Assembly (NCBI GenBank): GCA_030425745.1
Contig: JAUHZW010000075.1
Location: forward strand, 1-9,047
Length of the DNA stretch: 9,047 nt
Source: Actinomycetes bacterium
Lineage (GTDB): Bacteria; Actinomycetota; Actinomycetes; S36-B12
Direction of reading: 5' to 3'
Shown here: positions 6,442 through 9,047 of the stretch, in pieces
Layout: every line of letters starts with the position of its first letter
How positions within the stretch are numbered: the stretch's first letter is position 1
Made by a program: the position numbers and the translations under genes
Notes under the pieces: model-generated
What the model was told of the DNA's origin: nothing
Seen by the model: the letters and a program-made list of their open reading frames with translations, nothing else
Database searches by the model: none

Positions 6442-7214
6442 TCAGATCGACGCGACAGTCGGTACCGCTCGCCGGCGAAGCGCCGCACCAGCGTGCGCGG
6501 CCCGTGCTGGAGGATCCGGGCGAAGGCGGGGTACTGCGGTCCGGCCACGCTGACGGATCGGCCCGCGGCCAGATCACGAAAGGTCCGATCGACCACCGTC
6601 GGCACGTCGAGCCACATCCAGTCCGGGGTCTGGGACATGTTCATCGCCGCCCGGTCATGGAACTCGGTGCGCACGAAGCCGGGGCACACGGCAATCGCCC
6701 GCACCCGGCTGCCCCGCAGCCCGACGCTGAGGCTCTCGCTGAACGTCGTGACCCAGGCCTTGGCCGCCGAGTAGGTGCCGCCGGGGAACCAGCCGGCCAT
6801 GCTGCTGACGTTGATGACCATGCCGCGATCACGCTCGACCATCCCGGGCAGGGCCGCGTGGGTGAGGCGCAGTACGCCCGTGACCATGACGTCGAGCATC
6901 CGCTGCTCGTCGTCCATCGGCGCTTCGAGAAAGGACTCGCGCAGTCCGAAGCCCGCGTTGTTGACCAAGGCCGAGACGGGCGACTCGGTGTCGCGGAGCC
7001 GGTTCGCGACACGGTCGACGTCCTCACGGATCGCCAGGTCGGCTGGCAGCACCTCGCAGGTGATGCCGTGCTGCGACATCAGTTCATCGGCCGTGGCGGC
7101 AAGCCGTGCCTCATCGCGTGACACGAGCACGAGATCGAACCCGCGACGTGCGAAGGCCTCAGCGAAGCCCCGGCCGAGGCCCGAGGTGGGCCCGGTGATG
7201 AGCGCATGGGGCAT
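6438..7214 (-). CDS. Short-chain dehydrogenase/reductase (classical SDR)
   Basis: 258 residues, a Rossmann-fold NAD(P)(H)-dependent oxidoreductase of typical classical-SDR length. Seen: the dinucleotide-binding TGPTSGLGRG at 7-16, VSRDEARL at 31-38 (Arg33 after strand 2 suggests NADPH), NNAG at 85-88, catalytic Ser138 in NVSSMAG, catalytic Tyr148 and Lys152 in YSAAK, and PGFVRTEF at 178-185. The tetrad Asn expected in the helix-4 motif (xNVTG) is Met110 in DVMVTG, so that position is changed. The C-terminus is basic (RRFAGERYRLSRRSD) and might touch a membrane. The substrate is unknown; similar proteins reduce ketones or acyl groups. The ATG at 7214 is preferred because GGGAGG lies 8 nt upstream and the protein begins MPHALITG. 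The frame stays open to 7517, but that part crosses a tandem repeat and has no homology I recognise. Divergent from the protease, 163 bp apart. Confidence 0.93.
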   Translation of the reverse strand: MPHALITGPTSGLGRGFAEAFARRGFDLVLVSRDEARLAATADELMSQHGITCEVLPADLAIREDVDRVANRLRDTESPVSALVNNAGFGLRESFLEAPMDDEQRMLDVMVTGVLRLTHAALPGMVERDRGMVINVSSMAGWFPGGTYSAAKAWVTTFSESLSVGLRGSRVRAIAVCPGFVRTEFHDRAAMNMSQTPDWMWLDVPTVVDRTFRDLAAGRSVSVAGPQYPAFARILQHGPRTLVRRFAGERYRLSRRSD

Positions 7215-7222
7215 GGCGTGTT

Positions 7223-7228
7223 CCTCCC
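7223..7228 (-). promoter_or_regulatory. Ribosome binding site of the SDR gene
   Basis: GGGAGG on the minus strand, 8 nt before the ATG at 7214. It decides the SDR start against the longer upstream open frame. A promoter further upstream (7229-7300) could not be picked out with any confidence. Confidence 0.75.
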
Positions 7229-7299
7229 GTGGTGGTCGAGGCTCACTCTTCAGCACGTCGTCATCAGACGCCAACGAGAGCCGCGACCGGACCTTGACC

Positions 7300-7347
7300 G
7301 GGCACATGGCGGGCACATGGCGGGCACATGGCGGGCACATGGCGGGC
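7300..7347. repeat. Four identical tandem 11-bp repeats between SDR and protease genes
   Basis: The unit GGGCACATGGC occurs at 7300-7310, 7311-7321, 7322-7332 and 7333-7343 without a mismatch, followed by the first four bases of a fifth copy (7344-7347). Because 11 is not a multiple of 3, translation across it changes frame each copy, so it is not a coding repeat. The period is close to one helical turn. The array's right edge falls at the -35 position of the protease promoter (7343-7348 for a 17-bp spacer). It may be an activator or repressor site array, a slippage-prone minisatellite, or both. Confidence 0.9.
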
Positions 7348-7365
7348 TCGGAGTGGATCAGCACG

Positions 7366-7371
7366 TACCGT
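7366..7371 (+). promoter_or_regulatory. -10 element for a leaderless protease transcript
   Basis: TACCGT, then 6 nt, then the ATG at 7378, with no Shine-Dalgarno. No TTGACA-like hexamer exists at the proper distance; that position is the end of the tandem repeat array. The promoter may therefore depend on an activator. Confidence 0.55.
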
Positions 7372-7377
7372 GTCCGT

Positions 7378-8871
7378 ATGGGACGGGGTTCAGATGCTGT
7401 GCGGCGGCGCCTGATCGCGCTGGCGGCGATCGTCGTCGCCTGGAGCCTCGTGCCCCTGGGCGCCGGGGCGAGCAGCGCCGCAACTGCGCAGTCGGCGCCG
7501 CGGATCGTCAACGGCACCCAGGAGGATCCCTCCGCCTATCCGTGGATCGTGTCCCTGCTCTCCCGCTCACGGTATGACCGCGACGGAGCGTTCCAGTCCC
7601 AGTTCTGCGGCGGGACCCTCACGACTCCGACGACCATCGTGACGGCTGCCCACTGCGTCACCGATCAGGAGACCGGGGCACAGCGCGACCCGGCCGCGAT
7701 CCTCATCGGCTTCGGCTCGAGCCTGCGCGACGGACGGATGAGGGTCGCGGATGTCTCGACCATCACGGTCAACCCCGCGTATGCGCGACGGACAGCCAGC
7801 AACGATGTCGCGGTGCTGACCCTGGCCCAGCCGGTCGAGGGCGTCACGCCCCTCGAACCGATCACCGCCGCCGAGATCGCCACCCTCACGGCATCCGGCG
7901 CACCCGTGCGCGCAGTGGGCTGGGGCAACACCTCCGCAGATGACAAGGCCTATCCCGACGTGTTCCGCGTGGGCCGGATGACCGTCTTCCCCGATGCCTC
8001 CTGCGGCGGGGGCGAGGACTACGTGCTCAATGGAGTGCGGTTCATCGGCTTCAGAGCGGGCGAGGCCGACGCCGCCGTCATGATCTGCGCTGCGGGCGTC
8101 TCACCCGCCGGACTGGTGATCGACGCCTGTCAGGGCGACTCCGGCGGCCCGCTCGTCGCCGGCGACGGTGCCGCTGCCCGCCTCGTCGGCGTTGTCAGCT
8201 GGGGCGAGGAGTGCGCCACCAACCGCCCCGGTGTCTACACGAGGATCTCGTCCGAACTGGACTTCCTCGCTTCGGCTGGCGCGATTCCGGTGTCAGACAT
8301 CGTGGTGCCGACCACCCCTCCGACCCTTGAAGTGCTGCCCCGTGCGGGTCGTCTCATCGTGAACCTGACTCCCCCGTCCGATGGCTCGACCGTGACGGCG
8401 ATGGCCGCGACCGCCGTCGACCCTGCGACCGGTCAGAGCTGGAACTGCTTCGCGACGCCACGCCCGGCCAACGCCACCTCGCAGTGCACGATTGAGGGTC
8501 TGACCGACGGCCTGACCTACCAGGTGACGGCGATCGCCGGTAACGACCAGGGCAACTCACCCGTGGCCGGGCCCGTGGAGGGCACCCCGGTCCCGCTGCC
8601 TGATCCGGGCAGCATCACCAAGCTCCGAGCCATCGGTGACCGGCAGGTCGTTGCCACCGTGACGCCGACCGACGCCCACGGCACGGAACTGACACTGAAC
8701 CAGGTCGCCTGCCAGCCGGCGGCTGGTGGGCGCACGATCACCGCACCCATCACCGGCCGCAAGGTGACGGTGGCGAAGCTCAAGCCGGTGAAGTACACGT
8801 GCCGCATCGAGGCGGCCAACGCCTACGGCGAGCTGCAGTCCGCGCCGAAGCCCGTGCTCGTCAAGCGCTAG
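7378..8871 (+). CDS. Secreted trypsin-like serine protease (S1 family) with two FN3-like domains
   Basis: 497 residues. A signal peptide occupies about 1-35: basic MGRGSDAVRRR, hydrophobic core 12-29, likely cleavage after ASSA or ATA. A short propeptide ends at Arg42, and IVNG (43-46) is the S1 activation site (IVGG in trypsin), so cleavage at Arg42 should activate it. The triad is His92 (TAAHC), Asp143 (SNDVAVL) and Ser255 (GDSGGPL). Asp249 in DACQGDSGG equals trypsin Asp189 and predicts cleavage after Arg or Lys. Cysteine pairs match chymotrypsin disulfides: 77-93, 209-237 and 251-279. After the catalytic domain (to about 300) come two FN3-like modules, about 314-405 (Cys357/Cys370) and about 408-497 (Cys445/Cys475). 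They may bind substrate or the cell surface. No LPXTG or C-terminal anchor, so it is probably released. The start is set by the -10 spacing and by the signal peptide. Divergent from the SDR; its stop overlaps the next gene's stop. Confidence 0.94.
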   Translation: MGRGSDAVRRRLIALAAIVVAWSLVPLGAGASSAATAQSAPRIVNGTQEDPSAYPWIVSLLSRSRYDRDGAFQSQFCGGTLTTPTTIVTAAHCVTDQETGAQRDPAAILIGFGSSLRDGRMRVADVSTITVNPAYARRTASNDVAVLTLAQPVEGVTPLEPITAAEIATLTASGAPVRAVGWGNTSADDKAYPDVFRVGRMTVFPDASCGGGEDYVLNGVRFIGFRAGEADAAVMICAAGVSPAGLVIDACQGDSGGPLVAGDGAAARLVGVVSWGEECATNRPGVYTRISSELDFLASAGAIPVSDIVVPTTPPTLEVLPRAGRLIVNLTPPSDGSTVTAMAATAVDPATGQSWNCFATPRPANATSQCTIEGLTDGLTYQVTAIAGNDQGNSPVAGPVEGTPVPLPDPGSITKLRAIGDRQVVATVTPTDAHGTELTLNQVACQPAAGGRTITAPITGRKVTVAKLKPVKYTCRIEAANAYGELQSAPKPVLVKR

Positions 8872-9047
8872 CCGTCGAGTCGGCGGCGCACCAGGTCCAG
8901 TGAGGCGCCCCGGGTGGCAGCCGTCTGGGCCTGCACCTGCAGGAACAGGGCCTCCCGCATCCGCCGCTCCGCTGACCCGCCCCGCTGCATGGCTGCCCCC
9001 GCACGGGCCGTGACGACCGCGAGAGCGGACGTCACCGCGAGATCGAG
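8868..9047 (-). CDS. C-terminal fragment of a probable acyl-CoA dehydrogenase family protein
   Basis: Only the last 59 codons lie in the window; the gene enters from the right edge. The piece is entirely helical in appearance and Ala/Arg-rich: ARAGAAMQRGGSAERRMREA, then LFLQVQAQTAATRGASLDLV, ending RRRLDG. The RxxREAxF...AQT pattern is what I expect from the last two helices of flavin-dependent acyl-CoA dehydrogenases, which oxidise acyl-CoA thioesters. No catalytic or FAD-binding residue can be checked because those lie outside. It is convergent with the protease gene; the two coding regions overlap by 4 bp at CTAG, which supplies a TAG stop to each strand. The reading frame is well supported by its Arg/Ala codon use and GC-rich third positions. 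The family call is moderate. Confidence 0.6.
   Translation of the reverse strand, partial: LDLAVTSALAVVTARAGAAMQRGGSAERRMREALFLQVQAQTAATRGASLDLVRRRLDG

Noticed and set aside
5423..6553. A 376-codon plus-strand frame across pyrE and the next two genes.
   Set aside because: It covers pyrE antisense and then changes into a frame-shifted reading of the small gene. No recognisable protein motif is present, and pyrE is certain on the other strand.
7294..7299. TTGACC as a -35 element for a plus-strand promoter.
   Set aside because: The sequence 16 to 18 bp downstream lies inside the GC-rich tandem repeat (ATGGCG or similar) and has no -10 character.
7300..7347. CRISPR array or plasmid-type iteron origin.
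   Set aside because: The 11-bp units have no spacers, and there is no cas gene, replication initiator, AT-rich region or DnaA box nearby.
6775..7377. Upstream extension of the protease frame by 201 codons.
   Set aside because: It would bury the signal peptide inside the protein and cross the SDR gene in antisense plus the tandem repeat. The ATG at 7378 gives a proper signal peptide and -10 spacing.
7215..7517. Upstream extension of the SDR frame to 7517.
   Set aside because: The repeat is translated in three different frames there, giving low-complexity residues, while MPHALITG at 7214 has a clear Shine-Dalgarno and the standard SDR N-terminus.

Overview
The window is GC-rich, about two-thirds G+C by eye, with GTG and TTG starts, dense packing and several apparently leaderless genes. 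This fits a chromosome of a high-GC actinobacterium. The protein sequences look like Propionibacteriales/Nocardioidaceae (for example Aeromicrobium- or Nocardioides-like), but that placement is an impression from reading, not a search. I see no insertion sequence, phage gene, CRISPR array, tRNA or rRNA.

Layout. Minus strand, 3107 down to 1: a SpoU/TrmH-type RNA methyltransferase, an MHS-type MFS symporter, and class II fructose-bisphosphate aldolase (fba, 3' end cut off by the window edge). Plus strand, 3138-5459: a DUF368/PopT polyprenyl-phosphate translocase followed by a soluble protein with a degenerate GGDEF domain and an intact-looking EAL domain. The rest alternates in strand: pyrE (minus, 5429-5971), a small alpha/beta-hydrolase-like protein (plus, 6015-6434), an SDR dehydrogenase (minus, 6438-7214), a secreted trypsin-like protease with two C-terminal FN3-like domains (plus, 7378-8871), and the C-terminal end of a probable acyl-CoA dehydrogenase (minus, 8868 to the window edge). 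The longest stretch without a gene is 163 bp (7215-7377).

How the genes relate. fba (glycolysis), the RNA methyltransferase and pyrE (pyrimidine synthesis) look like a housekeeping neighbourhood. The transporter, PopT, EAL protein, SDR and protease look like lineage-specific neighbours. PopT and the EAL protein could be co-transcribed, although a good -10 hexamer lies between them. No single pathway links all the genes.

The most notable signals are regulatory. (1) Five gene starts (3107 minus, 3138 plus, 5971 minus, 6015 plus, 7378 plus) have a TANNNT hexamer ending 6 or 7 nt upstream and no Shine-Dalgarno, which indicates leaderless transcripts. These include two tightly packed divergent pairs. 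(2) Four identical head-to-tail 11-bp repeats (7300-7343) stop where the -35 element of the protease promoter should be. (3) A perfect 12-bp inverted repeat brackets the putative promoter region of the transporter. (4) All three convergent gene pairs overlap or nearly touch, and two of them have both stop codons inside one palindrome. I see no strong case for an undescribed multi-gene system.
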